Source: CBDCTM01 sp965222005
Lineage (GTDB): Bacteria; Bacteroidota; Bacteroidia; Chitinophagales; Saprospiraceae
DNA length: 64,000 bases
Reading direction: 5' to 3'
NCBI GenBank assembly: GCA_965222005.1
Contig: OZ244935.1
Span: forward strand, 3,286,001-3,350,000
In this document: positions 27,279-37,900 of the stretch, in pieces
How the letters are laid out: the number at the start of each line of letters is the position of its first letter
Position numbering within the stretch: position 1 is the first letter of the stretch
Notes under the pieces: model-generated
Told to the model about the DNA's origin: nothing
Seen by the model: the letters and a program-made list of their open reading frames with translations, nothing else
The model's database searches: none
Made by a program: the position numbers and the translations under genes

Positions 27279-29228
27279 ATGAAAAAACAAATTTTGATTT
27301 CGTTTCTGGTGTTCTACACACTAACTTCCTATTCACAATCTATTCAGGATATACAACCCGAAATTTGGTTTAGGGCAGATATCGGTATGGTTGACCCTGC
27401 TCATTGGAATGACATCAGTGGCCATGAAATACACGCCACTTCTACGCAAGATAAAGCGCCTTCGGCTGATGCATTAATCAATTTCAATCCGGCACTGCAA
27501 TTTGACGGCATCGACGATTACCTCTACATTCCTTATGATGTGGAACAAAAACCCCGCTTCACCTTTATCTCTGTTTTTTGTCCGGAGGATAGCCTGGACG
27601 AAAGGGTCGTCTGGAAAGCGGAGCAAACTATGCGGGATATTACGCTTACCTCCCGCAAAATCAAGGGCTATAAAGAAGTAACCCAATTTGCGGAAAGCGG
27701 GACAACCCACCCCATCATCCTATCCGTTTCTCAATACTGGGGAGATGCCTTTCGGGGCGGCAATCCTTTTATCTCAATAGGAACGCCTGAAAACGATACT
27801 TCGACTTTATTGCCTTTTAAAGGATGTATTCCCGAATACCTGGTTTTTGATCGCGCATTGGGAGAAGACGAACGCCTCCAATTTGAAACCTATCTCGCAT
27901 TAAAGTATGGGATTTCATTGGCTAATGTCGATTACAAAAGTTCGGAGAACCAGGTGATTTGGAGCGCCGAAGAAAATGCTTCGTTTTCGAATAACCTGTT
28001 TGGCATTGGCCGGGATGATTATTTTGGCTTATACCAAAAACAATCCGCTTCCTCACAGGCTCCCCACCAGCTGGTGATCAGCATAGGGGCAAAAGCGGAC
28101 AATAATGCCCAAAATCCGGGCACTTTGGAAGATCGAAATTTTCTGATTTATGGAGATAATGGCCTTTCTCTTGAGTGGTCAAATGACTCCATCCAGCATG
28201 TACGACCACTACTTCGACGCTGGCTGGTACAGGCATCCGGTGAATCAATTAACACCGCCCATACCGAAGTCCGGATCGCCGGTACATCGATACAGGTACC
28301 CGACAGTTTGCGGCTATGGCTGGTAGTGGATCGAAGTAGTGTGGAATTTGAACCCAACTCCACGGATTATTATCCGGCGGAATACGATGCTTCTTCTGAT
28401 CAGTATGTTTTCCAATCCGTTCAATGGGATACGGATGCATCCGCTCAGGATTATTTCACGCTTGCTATTGGCCCCAAGGTGTTGAACGTGGTCAAAGAAG
28501 TCATTCAACCCTCCTGCGTGAATCCGGCGGAAGGAAAGGTTCATATGTCTGTAGAAGGAGGAACGTCTCCTTATAATCTTTCTTTGGCCAGTGAAGCTGA
28601 TGGTTTTACACAAAACTGGACGGCTTACGATAATTTTATTCCCGTACAGGGCTTGCCCGTTGGCTCTTATACGCTTGAAACGGTTGATGCCAACGGATAT
28701 GTCATTCTTCATTCCTTCCAGGTCACTAATCCGGAATACATCGCGCTGGACTTACCCGATGAATTGTTTTTCCAAACCGGAGGCACCCTCGATCTCCATG
28801 CCGAAACCTATCTTTCCGGCGGCCTCAACAATACCTATGAATGGACTTCGGATGGGGGGTATTACCGCGATCAGGCGGTCATTGAGGTCAATGCATCCGG
28901 GGTTTACCACCTCACTGTGACGAGCGAAAATGGATGTACCGCCACAGATAAAGTACTCGTCAATCATCCCCATACTTTCGTAAAACAGTTTGCGATTTCT
29001 CCTAATCCCTCTAATGGAAAATTTCATGTATTTGTATTGTTGAAAGAGGCGTCAGACATACAACTCCGGGTACATGACCAACAGGGAGAAACGCGATTTT
29101 CAACCAACGGGACAGGCAGCGATCAATATCATTTTGACATAAACATAGATGGTGTCGGCGAGTTTTATGTGGAGTTGCAATCCGATGTAAAAACACAAAC
29201 CAAAAAGATCGTACTGGTAAAAGAATAG
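27279..29228 (+). CDS. T9SS type A surface protein with LamG-like N-terminal domain
   Basis: 649 residues from the ATG at 27279, which gives a clean signal peptide (MKKQILISFLVFYTLTSYSQ); the longer frame from 27084 adds residues without that character. IQPEIWFRADIG, NPALQFDGIDDYLYIPYD and RLQFETYLALKYGISL are the usual phrases of the DUF8202/LamG-like module found in Bacteroidota surface proteins. A SprB-type repeat (GGTSPYNLSL, LPVGSYTLETVDANG) and a PKD-like segment follow. The C-terminus (ISPNPSNGKFHVFV..., ending TKKIVLVKE) is a sorting domain. It lies 58 bp before the giant SpvB/Rhs gene and could be co-transcribed with it. Confidence 0.8.
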   Translation: MKKQILISFLVFYTLTSYSQSIQDIQPEIWFRADIGMVDPAHWNDISGHEIHATSTQDKAPSADALINFNPALQFDGIDDYLYIPYDVEQKPRFTFISVFCPEDSLDERVVWKAEQTMRDITLTSRKIKGYKEVTQFAESGTTHPIILSVSQYWGDAFRGGNPFISIGTPENDTSTLLPFKGCIPEYLVFDRALGEDERLQFETYLALKYGISLANVDYKSSENQVIWSAEENASFSNNLFGIGRDDYFGLYQKQSASSQAPHQLVISIGAKADNNAQNPGTLEDRNFLIYGDNGLSLEWSNDSIQHVRPLLRRWLVQASGESINTAHTEVRIAGTSIQVPDSLRLWLVVDRSSVEFEPNSTDYYPAEYDASSDQYVFQSVQWDTDASAQDYFTLAIGPKVLNVVKEVIQPSCVNPAEGKVHMSVEGGTSPYNLSLASEADGFTQNWTAYDNFIPVQGLPVGSYTLETVDANGYVILHSFQVTNPEYIALDLPDELFFQTGGTLDLHAETYLSGGLNNTYEWTSDGGYYRDQAVIEVNASGVYHLTVTSENGCTATDKVLVNHPHTFVKQFAISPNPSNGKFHVFVLLKEASDIQLRVHDQQGETRFSTNGTGSDQYHFDINIDGVGEFYVELQSDVKTQTKKIVLVKE

Positions 29229-29286
29229 ACCTTTCCCGCCCAAAAACGAATGTAAAAACCTCTTTACTAACCTTAAGCAAAAACAA

Positions 29287-32200
29287 ATGTACCATCTAAA
29301 GAATACCCTCAGCATAGCACTCATCATTATTCTCGGCGGATTACTCCTCGCCAAAACGACGGAGCTTTCTTTTTCCGATTTCAGCTTTGATAATGGGGAA
29401 ACACTTAACGCTGTTGCCAATACTTCGACAAGCAAAGTTTCTACACCGGAAGCTGAAAGCAAAAATCCGGAAGAAGCTCGCCCTGCTTCCGTCACCAGTT
29501 TTTATCCTGCTCACCTCCAGCATGGATACATCGGTGCCCACGCAGCCAAGCCAGTGGACAATCCCTTTGACAATGTATTTCACATTGTATTGGATGCTCC
29601 CCCCGCGGCGACAGATCGCGTTTGGCTCGAATACGAACTGTATGGCGTGCAGGATCACCACAGCGTTTGCCGAAGCATCAACGACCAGGTTTCTGTAGGC
29701 GGGCATTTGGTAAAGATTAACCGCGAGTGGACCAAACAAAAAGAGCGCATCAACCCGGAGTGGCTTTCGCAAAACGACAACACCATCATTTTCACCTTGC
29801 CCAAAGGAGCTGACTACCAATACGAAGTACGAAATGTCGGACTATGGGTTGAAAAATCCGCAAGCGGAAAGGCTCTTGAAACCATCCCCATGTGGATAGA
29901 GGTTCCACAAACCCCAATTCAAAAAAATGTAAAGACCTATTTGAAGGGTTTTGTAAAAAGTAATAAAGAGGTAGTAGCTGTTTGGGTAAATGAAGAAGCA
30001 GCGCGATGGTCGAATGGTGTATTTGAAGCCCTTTTCACTGCTCCAAGTTTTGGAGAGATTTGGGTGAAAGCACAATGCCGGGATGGAGAAATTATCAGAC
30101 AGAAAATAGCTCTTTCCGAAACGATACCGGCCGACTTCTATTTTCCCCTGGAAAAGGAAAATGCACATGCCGAATGGCTCGTAACCCCGGATTTGGGCCA
30201 AACCTTCCGTTTATCCGACGCCTCCCTTTCCGTTCCGGCCGGGGCATTAAACAAAACCACAACCCTGTCTATTACCGCATTGAGAGAAGTCGATATACCA
30301 CCACTCGACCAGGGCATGGTCAATGTCACCAAGGGTCATCCCGCCTATCGTTTTTTGCCGCATGGCTCTCAATTCAAAAAAGACCTTTCGTTGCGTCTGG
30401 GCTACGATTCCGAAAAAATCCCAGAGGGCTATACGGAAAAAGACATTAAGACCTACTATTTCGACGACCAGACCCACCACTGGGTGGCGCTACGCCGCGA
30501 CACGATAGATGGCCACCATATCATCTCGCATACCAATCATTTTACCGACATGATCAATGGGATCATCAAAGTGCCCGAGTCGCCGGAGACCCAGGCTTTC
30601 AACCCTACCTCGATCAAAGACATCAAGGCTGCCAATCCCTCCGCCGCCATTAATATGATACAGCCACCTACTGCCGGATCAATGGGTAATGCCAGTATGA
30701 GTTTTCCCATCAACATTCCGGCTGGCCGACAGGGCATCCAACCGTCTATTGCCTTGCAGTACAACAACGAAGGCGGAAATGGCTGGCTGGGCCTCGGCTG
30801 GAGCCTTCAAATACCCGCCCTTACGCTGAATACCCGCTGGGGTGTACCGCGATTCAACCCGGACAAAGAAACAGAAACATATACCCTCAACGGCCAGCAA
30901 CTCTGGCCGGTAGCTCATCGGGATGAACTGGAAGACAGAACAGCGAATAAACGATTTTACCCCAGAGTGGAAGGATCCTTTAATAAAATTATGCGCCACG
31001 GAACGACTCCGACCAACTACTGGTGGGAAGTGACGGATAAAAATGGCACGCGTACTTTTTATGGCGGATCTCCAAACTCAGGTGTAATCAATGATGCGGT
31101 CTTAAAAGACGCAGCAGGCAATATCTCTTACTGGGCCATTGTAGAATCACGCGACCTGAATGAGAATTTTGTGCGATATACACATGACAAAATAACCAAT
31201 CCAAACGTCCAGATCGGTTCTGGAGGGCAGCAACTTTATTGCAGCGAAATTGAATATACCGGACATGGCAGCAGTGCCGGAGAATACAAGGTAGTCTTTT
31301 CCCGTGAGCCTGGGCAGGGTGATTTTATTCGCAAAGATGTCATCATCAATTGCCGGCTGGGTTTCAAGCAGGTGACAGCCGACGTACTCCGGAAAATTGA
31401 GGTGCAATACGATGGCGATAATATCCGAAGTTATAAACTGAACTATATGGAAGGTGCTTTTTACAAAACCTTGTTGGAAAGCATTACGGAATTTGATGCG
31501 GGTGGGGCGGAATTTACCAGACATGATTTTGAGTATTATGATGAGGTGCGGAACAATGCAGGAAACTACCATCCACTAAAATCCGACAATAATATAGCTG
31601 TACCGGACGATATGATAGAACGAAAGCTAATATCATCAGGCATCACCAATGAAGAAACTTCCTTTATTAATGGCTCATTTTCTAACGGATTTAGTGTGGG
31701 AGGAGCTGTTACAGTAGGACCTCCAGGGTCTTCGACATCAAAAAGCAATACGGCAGGAATAAACTATACCTATTCCCGAAGCACTGTAAAAGGAGTTATT
31801 AATCTGGTGGATATTAATGGGGACAATCTACCAGATAAAGTCTTCAAAAAGAAGGATAACTCTTTATGGTTCCACCCCAATACCTCAATGCCGGGCGATG
31901 AAGAAGTAACTTATGGTACGGAAGTGACGATTCTAAATGCAAATGAATTCAACAAGTCCAGAACCAAAAGCCACTCCTTTGGCATAGAGGCCCACGTATC
32001 TCGCTTTTTTGTGGGTGAAACCACCAATCTATCCACCACAACTACGCAGATTTATTTCTCTGATTTCAATGGCGATGGCCTAATTGATATCGCTCGTAAT
32101 GGAAAGGTTTATTTTAATCGCATCGAAAATGGTATTCCTCATTTTACCGTTAACAGTACCGATTCACCTAGCGAAATACATCGAGGAGCCAGTGTGGATG

Positions 32201-33519
32201 ATGCTGTAATGGATCTGGATTTACTGGAGTTAGAACAGCAACAACTCATTGATCAAGCCCCACTACATGATGTGGTCAGAATGTGGATAGCTCCCTACAG
32301 TGGCTCAATTAAAATCAATGCGCTTGCTCAGTTGATTGTGGACAACAGCCCTGAAGCGCAAGAATACAGTTCCGACGACGGAGTGCGACTTACGATACAA
32401 CACAATGATACAGAGTTATGGCGTGATTCTATTATGGCAGAGGATACAACCCCGTTAACTCCTGGTGGGATTAACCCTCTTCAGGTAGAAAAAGGAGACC
32501 GTATATTCTTTAGATTGCAGTCTATTCAAGATGGAGCGTATGACCAGGTCAACTGGGATCCAGAAATTACTTACTTGGGAGAACCTCTAGATGAAACAGA
32601 TGCACACGGTAAACCCCTCAACCGCTTTAAGGCTTCCGACGATTTTATTTTGGCGAATATGCACTTCGACGAATTGCCTTCTCCTTTTGGGGCAATAGGA
32701 TTACCGGAAGAGGGTACCATTACGATTCAAAGCTCGTTGGAAACGCCAAAGCTAACCGATGACATAACGGTGGAGATTATTTTGTCCCATAAAAATGACA
32801 ACCCTATCGTAAATGGTGAATACGATCACAGTACAATCAGTAGCGAGATTTACATTGCCGGAGAACCAATTATGGTTAACAGCACATTTGCGGGAGTCCA
32901 GGTGGAGGAGGATGACTTGCTTACTTTTCGTGTTCTTTCGTCCACCAATGTGGACTGGCAGGCCATCAACTGGAACCCCAGGGTATTCTATACCGATATT
33001 ACGCGGGATTCTGTGCCGGAAACCCTGAATGGCAACCCCACCATTGATTTGTATCCGGCAGTGGACTATATGATGTACAATAGGATTACGCATAAAGTCC
33101 ATCCCTGGTATCCTCCCGTTTCGCCACCAGCTACCTCTTACAATTTAAGCGTAAAACCACTTAATGCTTCTGCTGGCAATGGTTCGGTGACCTTTTCCAT
33201 TAAGGGACCAGATACATTGTATGCAAAAGAAAATATTTCCTATTCGGCAGGCATGCTGCAAAATCCCAATATCATTTTGCAGGCAGAAGTACCCGCCGGA
33301 CAACCGGTGTATTTTGAGTTTTTTACAAAAGATCCAGTGCTGGCGGAAGCACTAGGTAATAATTCTATCATTAATAGTGGAGATTATTTGTTGGAGATCA
33401 ATAATACAGAGTTCGTCAATCCAGGGATTTATACTTTTACCGTAACTGTTCAGAGATGTCCTGCCATAACAAGAGTATTAGCAACAGCATTATCAGTAAA
33501 CAAACTCTTCAATGCATGA
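29287..33519 (+). CDS. 5' fragment of the split SpvB/Rhs gene
   Basis: The first 1385 codons are the native N-terminal part; 25 codons beyond 33441 are read into the IS66 left end before a stop. It begins with a hydrophobic segment (LSIALIIILGGLLLAKTTEL). The SpvB domain lies at ~450-650 with AGSMGNASMSFPINIPAGRQ and GWLGLGWSLQIPALTLNTRWG. FG-GAP motifs follow (DINGDNLPDK, DFNGDGLIDI). In Tc toxins this half builds the beta-propeller end of the cocoon. Without the Rhs part the shell cannot close, so the fragment is probably inactive. Confidence 0.8.
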   Translation: MYHLKNTLSIALIIILGGLLLAKTTELSFSDFSFDNGETLNAVANTSTSKVSTPEAESKNPEEARPASVTSFYPAHLQHGYIGAHAAKPVDNPFDNVFHIVLDAPPAATDRVWLEYELYGVQDHHSVCRSINDQVSVGGHLVKINREWTKQKERINPEWLSQNDNTIIFTLPKGADYQYEVRNVGLWVEKSASGKALETIPMWIEVPQTPIQKNVKTYLKGFVKSNKEVVAVWVNEEAARWSNGVFEALFTAPSFGEIWVKAQCRDGEIIRQKIALSETIPADFYFPLEKENAHAEWLVTPDLGQTFRLSDASLSVPAGALNKTTTLSITALREVDIPPLDQGMVNVTKGHPAYRFLPHGSQFKKDLSLRLGYDSEKIPEGYTEKDIKTYYFDDQTHHWVALRRDTIDGHHIISHTNHFTDMINGIIKVPESPETQAFNPTSIKDIKAANPSAAINMIQPPTAGSMGNASMSFPINIPAGRQGIQPSIALQYNNEGGNGWLGLGWSLQIPALTLNTRWGVPRFNPDKETETYTLNGQQLWPVAHRDELEDRTANKRFYPRVEGSFNKIMRHGTTPTNYWWEVTDKNGTRTFYGGSPNSGVINDAVLKDAAGNISYWAIVESRDLNENFVRYTHDKITNPNVQIGSGGQQLYCSEIEYTGHGSSAGEYKVVFSREPGQGDFIRKDVIINCRLGFKQVTADVLRKIEVQYDGDNIRSYKLNYMEGAFYKTLLESITEFDAGGAEFTRHDFEYYDEVRNNAGNYHPLKSDNNIAVPDDMIERKLISSGITNEETSFINGSFSNGFSVGGAVTVGPPGSSTSKSNTAGINYTYSRSTVKGVINLVDINGDNLPDKVFKKKDNSLWFHPNTSMPGDEEVTYGTEVTILNANEFNKSRTKSHSFGIEAHVSRFFVGETTNLSTTTTQIYFSDFNGDGLIDIARNGKVYFNRIENGIPHFTVNSTDSPSEIHRGASVDDAVMDLDLLELEQQQLIDQAPLHDVVRMWIAPYSGSIKINALAQLIVDNSPEAQEYSSDDGVRLTIQHNDTELWRDSIMAEDTTPLTPGGINPLQVEKGDRIFFRLQSIQDGAYDQVNWDPEITYLGEPLDETDAHGKPLNRFKASDDFILANMHFDELPSPFGAIGLPEEGTITIQSSLETPKLTDDITVEIILSHKNDNPIVNGEYDHSTISSEIYIAGEPIMVNSTFAGVQVEEDDLLTFRVLSSTNVDWQAINWNPRVFYTDITRDSVPETLNGNPTIDLYPAVDYMMYNRITHKVHPWYPPVSPPATSYNLSVKPLNASAGNGSVTFSIKGPDTLYAKENISYSAGMLQNPNIILQAEVPAGQPVYFEFFTKDPVLAEALGNNSIINSGDYLLEINNTEFVNPGIYTFTVTVQRCPAITRVLATALSVNKLFNA
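33434..33441 (+). repeat. Left 8 bp target duplication of IS66 element
   Basis: CTTTTACC, identical to 34954-34961, flanks the IS66-type ends. Confidence 0.92.
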
Positions 33520-34953
33520 AAAACATTGACATTTTGTTTACGAGCAGTCATTATATATGACCTGGTTCTGGCAAAGAATTGGGCACCTTTTACAGATCTA
33601 AAACAACCGGATATTTTCTGCTTGACTTTCATCATTCGAATATCTCTTTCTGAAAAATTATTGTCAAACGGCACCTTAAAGTCGTAGAAAAATCTCAGTA
33701 TATCTGTTTTGTAGTCTCTGAATCTTTCCAGTAAATTTCGAGGAGGTGATTTTTTCTTTTTTCCTCTTTTCTTTACAGGTGGTGGTTTGAATGGATTTTG
33801 TCTTAATCCTTTTCTGACAATTTTATCATATAGTGATTCGTACTTTTTGACAGTTGTATATGATATAGCTTGTTGGCCTCTTGCCAGTGCTTTATTTTTC
33901 AGATGTAGTAATCTCAGCAATAAGTCTATTAACTCTTCTGCCCATTTTTGTTCAAATCGTTCTTTTATGAAAACCAAATCTCTTAGCAAATGGGCATTAC
34001 ATAAACTGTGTTTGCAGTCATATTTGTAATAGCTTTTCCAAAAGTCATGCACTGCAATTCCTTCATATAAAGGCAATATTCCTATGTCCTCCATTGCTAG
34101 CTGACCTCTATTTGGATGAACTGCATAATAGGCATGCCGGTCGGTCGAACAGCTATGCAACCACCACCTTTTCTTATTGATTCTAAAACCCGTTTCATCA
34201 AAACCCAAAACTAAACATAAATCCAGTAGAGATTTTAACTTCTCTTCAAAGCTTTCTAGCTTATCAAATGCTTTTTGCCGAAAATTATACAACGACCCTT
34301 TACTTAACGAATGACCTAACAGATCATTTACTAGTTCTTTTGTCCGCTCATATGGTAATAATTGATAGTCTTGCAAATACACCACCATACTTTTTATATT
34401 CGGGCCATATTGAACAGCATAATCTACTCCTTGCGGAAATGCTTTATTTACACAACCACAATCGCATTGCTTCACTTCTGAGTGATGCTCCGTTATTCCT
34501 ATTTTTATCTCCGGAATATCATATACTTGCCTTTTCTCTGTATAATCTGCCTTTTGACCTCTTAAATTCTTTTTGCAATTTGTGCAAGTATCAACTTTAT
34601 GCTTTTCCACTTTATCTGGTTGGGCACTTATTTTTAACGTTGTTCCCTCATGACCTTTTTGTCCGCCAGCTTTTTTATTGCTCTTTGGCTTTATGCTTTT
34701 TGGAACTTTTTTAAAGCCATCTGTAGATGGAGGTTTACTACTATTATTACTATTCTTCGAAAGTTGATCCTCTAACTCTTTTATCCGTGCCTTTAATTGA
34801 TTTATCTCCTCAGTAAACAATGAAATTACAAGCTCGAACAGAATCCGATATTCTTCTGGTATTTTATTTATCTGATCTTGTAATTCTTTCGGTAGCATCC
34901 CAAAAAATAATTTATTTCTCTCTATTATCGTAATTTTAACTCTGAATAATTAC
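33442..34953. mobile_element. IS66-family element, 1512 bp
   Basis: Ends begin with GTAA as usual for IS66: left GTAACTGTTCAGAG, right (complement) GTAATTATTCAGAG, two mismatches in 14. It is flanked by perfect 8 bp duplications CTTTTACC, the size expected for IS66. It carries only the large transposase on the minus strand and lacks tnpA/tnpB, like the single-gene ISBst12 branch. The intact transposase and duplication indicate recent insertion into the SpvB/Rhs gene. Confidence 0.95.
33450..34898 (-). CDS. IS66-family transposase
   Basis: 482 residues. An N-terminal leucine-zipper-like coiled coil (LFTEEINQLKARIKELEDQL) is followed by the linker KNSNNSSKPPSTDG, which is typical of IS66 TnpC. 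A zinc-binding region comes next (CTNCKKNLRG, CDCGCVNKAF). The DDE residues lie in LGFDETGFRI (first Asp), VHDFWKSYYKY (second Asp) and FDNNFSERDIRMMKVKQKIS (Glu). The C-terminal element (MTARKQNVNVFHALKSLF) is also typical. The frame is intact, so the protein is probably functional. Confidence 0.95.
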   Translation of the reverse strand: MLPKELQDQINKIPEEYRILFELVISLFTEEINQLKARIKELEDQLSKNSNNSSKPPSTDGFKKVPKSIKPKSNKKAGGQKGHEGTTLKISAQPDKVEKHKVDTCTNCKKNLRGQKADYTEKRQVYDIPEIKIGITEHHSEVKQCDCGCVNKAFPQGVDYAVQYGPNIKSMVVYLQDYQLLPYERTKELVNDLLGHSLSKGSLYNFRQKAFDKLESFEEKLKSLLDLCLVLGFDETGFRINKKRWWLHSCSTDRHAYYAVHPNRGQLAMEDIGILPLYEGIAVHDFWKSYYKYDCKHSLCNAHLLRDLVFIKERFEQKWAEELIDLLLRLLHLKNKALARGQQAISYTTVKKYESLYDKIVRKGLRQNPFKPPPVKKRGKKKKSPPRNLLERFRDYKTDILRFFYDFKVPFDNNFSERDIRMMKVKQKISGCFRSVKGAQFFARTRSYIMTARKQNVNVFHALKSLFTDNAVANTLVMAGHL

Positions 34954-34961
34954 CTTTTACC
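34954..34961 (+). repeat. Right 8 bp target duplication of IS66 element
   Basis: CTTTTACC, identical to 33434-33441. The next base (34962) begins a codon that continues the interrupted SpvB/Rhs frame. Confidence 0.92.
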
Positions 34962-37900
34962 GAAAAAGGAAATGGTTCCTGTACAAATAACATAGGACTT
35001 CCTCAAGATCCGGGTGAGGCCATCTTTGGCCATCTCTATCGGGGATGGGGGCAGTTTGTTTACAATGGCAACAGGGAAAGAGCCTTTGAGAAAATTAACA
35101 CCGATTTGCTTTGTGTGGAAGAGGATTATGACGATGCAGACGAAGACGACTTTCTCGATGGTGTAGAAGGCCCTGAAGACATAGAAGCATTGGATTTGCC
35201 CAGTCCAGCCAACCACTTGTTTATAGTTATGGCCCCCGTGCCTGTACAAAATCGCTGGCTAGGATATGACAGCCTTACCTATATTAGTAGTGAAATAATC
35301 AGTAGTTCCAGATTAGGTGAAGATGAGATTGCCATTCCATCTGCAATTGGTGATTCAACAACTACCAGTTGTATTCCAGCTCCATTAAAAATTACCAAAT
35401 CGGAAACTGGTAGCGTTGCTGGAAGTGTGGGTTTCGCAGTAGTCGGAAATGTAGGAGGAAGCTTGTCAAACTCCAGGTCGGAAAACATCGTGGATGCAAT
35501 GGATATCAATGGTGACCGCTATCCTGATGTAGTAGGTGAGAAAAAGACTCAGTTTACCAACGCACGGGGTGGTCTCGAAGAAGTAGGCAAGGATAATGAA
35601 AATGAACTAAACATGGATGATGATGAAAGCCATGTCGCCTTGGCCGGTGCCCTCGGCATATCCCTCGGTGGCTCCTTCACGCTTGCTAAGGTACCCAACA
35701 CCCAAGATCAGGGCAAAGGAGGCAACAAGTCAAAAGAAAATCAAAAGGCTAGAAACGCCAATATCTCCGAAAATGCCTCCGATGCCAGTAGCGACTCAAA
35801 GGAGGCGCTGGGGCTAAGTGCTAGTGCCAGCTTTAATGTAAACCAAGACTCCACCACCTATAGTTGGCTTGACGTCAATGGTGATGGACTGCCTGATAAA
35901 GTGTCAAAGAATGGTGAAGTACAACTGAATCTCGGATATAAATTTGCACCTAAGGAAAACTGGGGTTACGATGAAGTCAGAGATGGGTTGAGCAAAGACT
36001 TTGGTGGTGGACTGGGTATCAATATAAACAATGGTAGTATCAAAGCAGGTGCTGGACTATCGTTTTCCGAAAATTTCACCCGGGGCGCTTTACAGGATGT
36101 CAATGGAGATGGATTATTGGATATGGTGAAGATTAAGTTTGATGATCCTTCCTTAGATATTTTTGGCTTGAACCTAAGTGACTTTAGTCTACTTCAAGGT
36201 TTATCTTTCGATAATTCCAAGTTTGAAATTTTGGCTAAAATAAATAAAGGAAATGGTTTTGCGAATGAATGGATTGAATGGAAAGATAGTATAAAATACG
36301 ACATCGGCTCCTCCAATGGAGAATCCATCAACGGGGCTTTTACCTATTGCATACCCGCCGTTTTCGTTCGAATTTGTATCAACCCCAGTGGAAGTGCAAA
36401 CAAAGGCGTAAGCCGCCAACACACCCAACTCTCCGACATCAACGGCGACGGATACCCCGACTTCCTCACCTCCGACAACGACGGCCACCTCACCGTAGCC
36501 CGATCTACCATCGGACGAACCAACATGCTCCATTCCGTCATCCGGCCGATGGGTGCCGACTTTTCCGTCACCTACAAACGGGAAGGCAATACCTACGAAA
36601 TGCCCAACAGCGTGTGGACACTCGACAGCGTACGCGTCTATGACGGCTTTGCAGGCGATGGAGCCGACACGCTTCTCACCACCTACGCATTCGAAGACGG
36701 ATTCTTCGAGCGCAACGAACGCGAGTTTTACGGCTTTCACACCGTCCGCATCAATCAACACAATACCGAACAAAGCGATGAAATCTATCGCACCACCATC
36801 CAAACCTTCAACAACGACAACTACTACAAAAAAGGACTCCTCGAATCGGAAGTACTCGTCGATGCCGATGGTAATAAGTTTACCGAGACCCTCAACGAAT
36901 ACGGCCTCCAGGATGTCGAAAACGGCAGTACACTGGCAACTGACTTCAACGACGACAACGGCGCCGCCTTCCCCGGCCTCAGCACCATGACCAAAAACTT
37001 CTATGAGGGTCAATCCACTCCGGGCGAGACCACCTCGATGACCTATGCCTACGACAAATACGGCAATGTAACCGACTATGACGACCTGGGCGATACCAGC
37101 CCCGACGACGACCTCCGGGCCGAGATCGAATACCACGAAGTGCTTAGTAATTATATTGTTGGAATGCCCAACAGCATTGAAGTGACGGGCTCCGGTACGA
37201 CTTATCGCAAACGCCAAACCGACATCGACAACAGCACCGGCAACATCACCCAGATACGCCGATACCTCCAGTCGGGTGATTTCTCCACCCACGATATGAC
37301 CTACGATGCCTTCGGCAATCTCGAAACCATCACCCGCCCCGAAAACCATCAGGGCGAACGGCTGATGTTTACCTTTGAATACGACCCGGAAGTCAACATC
37401 TACACCACCCAGGTGAGCGACAGCTATGGCTACAGCTCGCAGGCTACCTACGATGTGCGCTTCGGCCAATTGCTGACCAGCACCAGTATGAACAACCAGC
37501 AGATGGTCTATCAGATCGACGATGTAGGGCGGATCACCGACATCACCGGGCCTTATGAGGTGGCTGCCGGTGTGCCCTTTACCATCCATTTTGACTATTT
37601 CCCCCACGAGCCGGTTCCCTATGCACTGACACAGCATTACGACCCGGCACATCCTGGCAATTTCATCGAAACCTATACCTTTACCGATGGCCTAACAAGA
37701 GTGCTTCAAATCAAAAAAGACGGAGCTATTTTTACCGCCTCCGGGCAGCCTGACGAAGAGCGAATGATCGTGTCGGGAAGAGTGCAGTTTGATGCCTTTG
37801 GGCGAACGACGCACGGCTTCTACCCAACCACCGAAGCCCTCGGACAAGGGAATGCATTCAACCCCACCCCTGACAATATCGATCCTACCGTCACCAGCTA

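Noticed and set aside
36201..37652. Long open frame on the minus strand (483 codons) opposite the Rhs gene
   Set aside because: It is the mirror of codon bias in the GC-rich Rhs repeats; its protein is low-complexity Val/Gly/Ile and has no start context.
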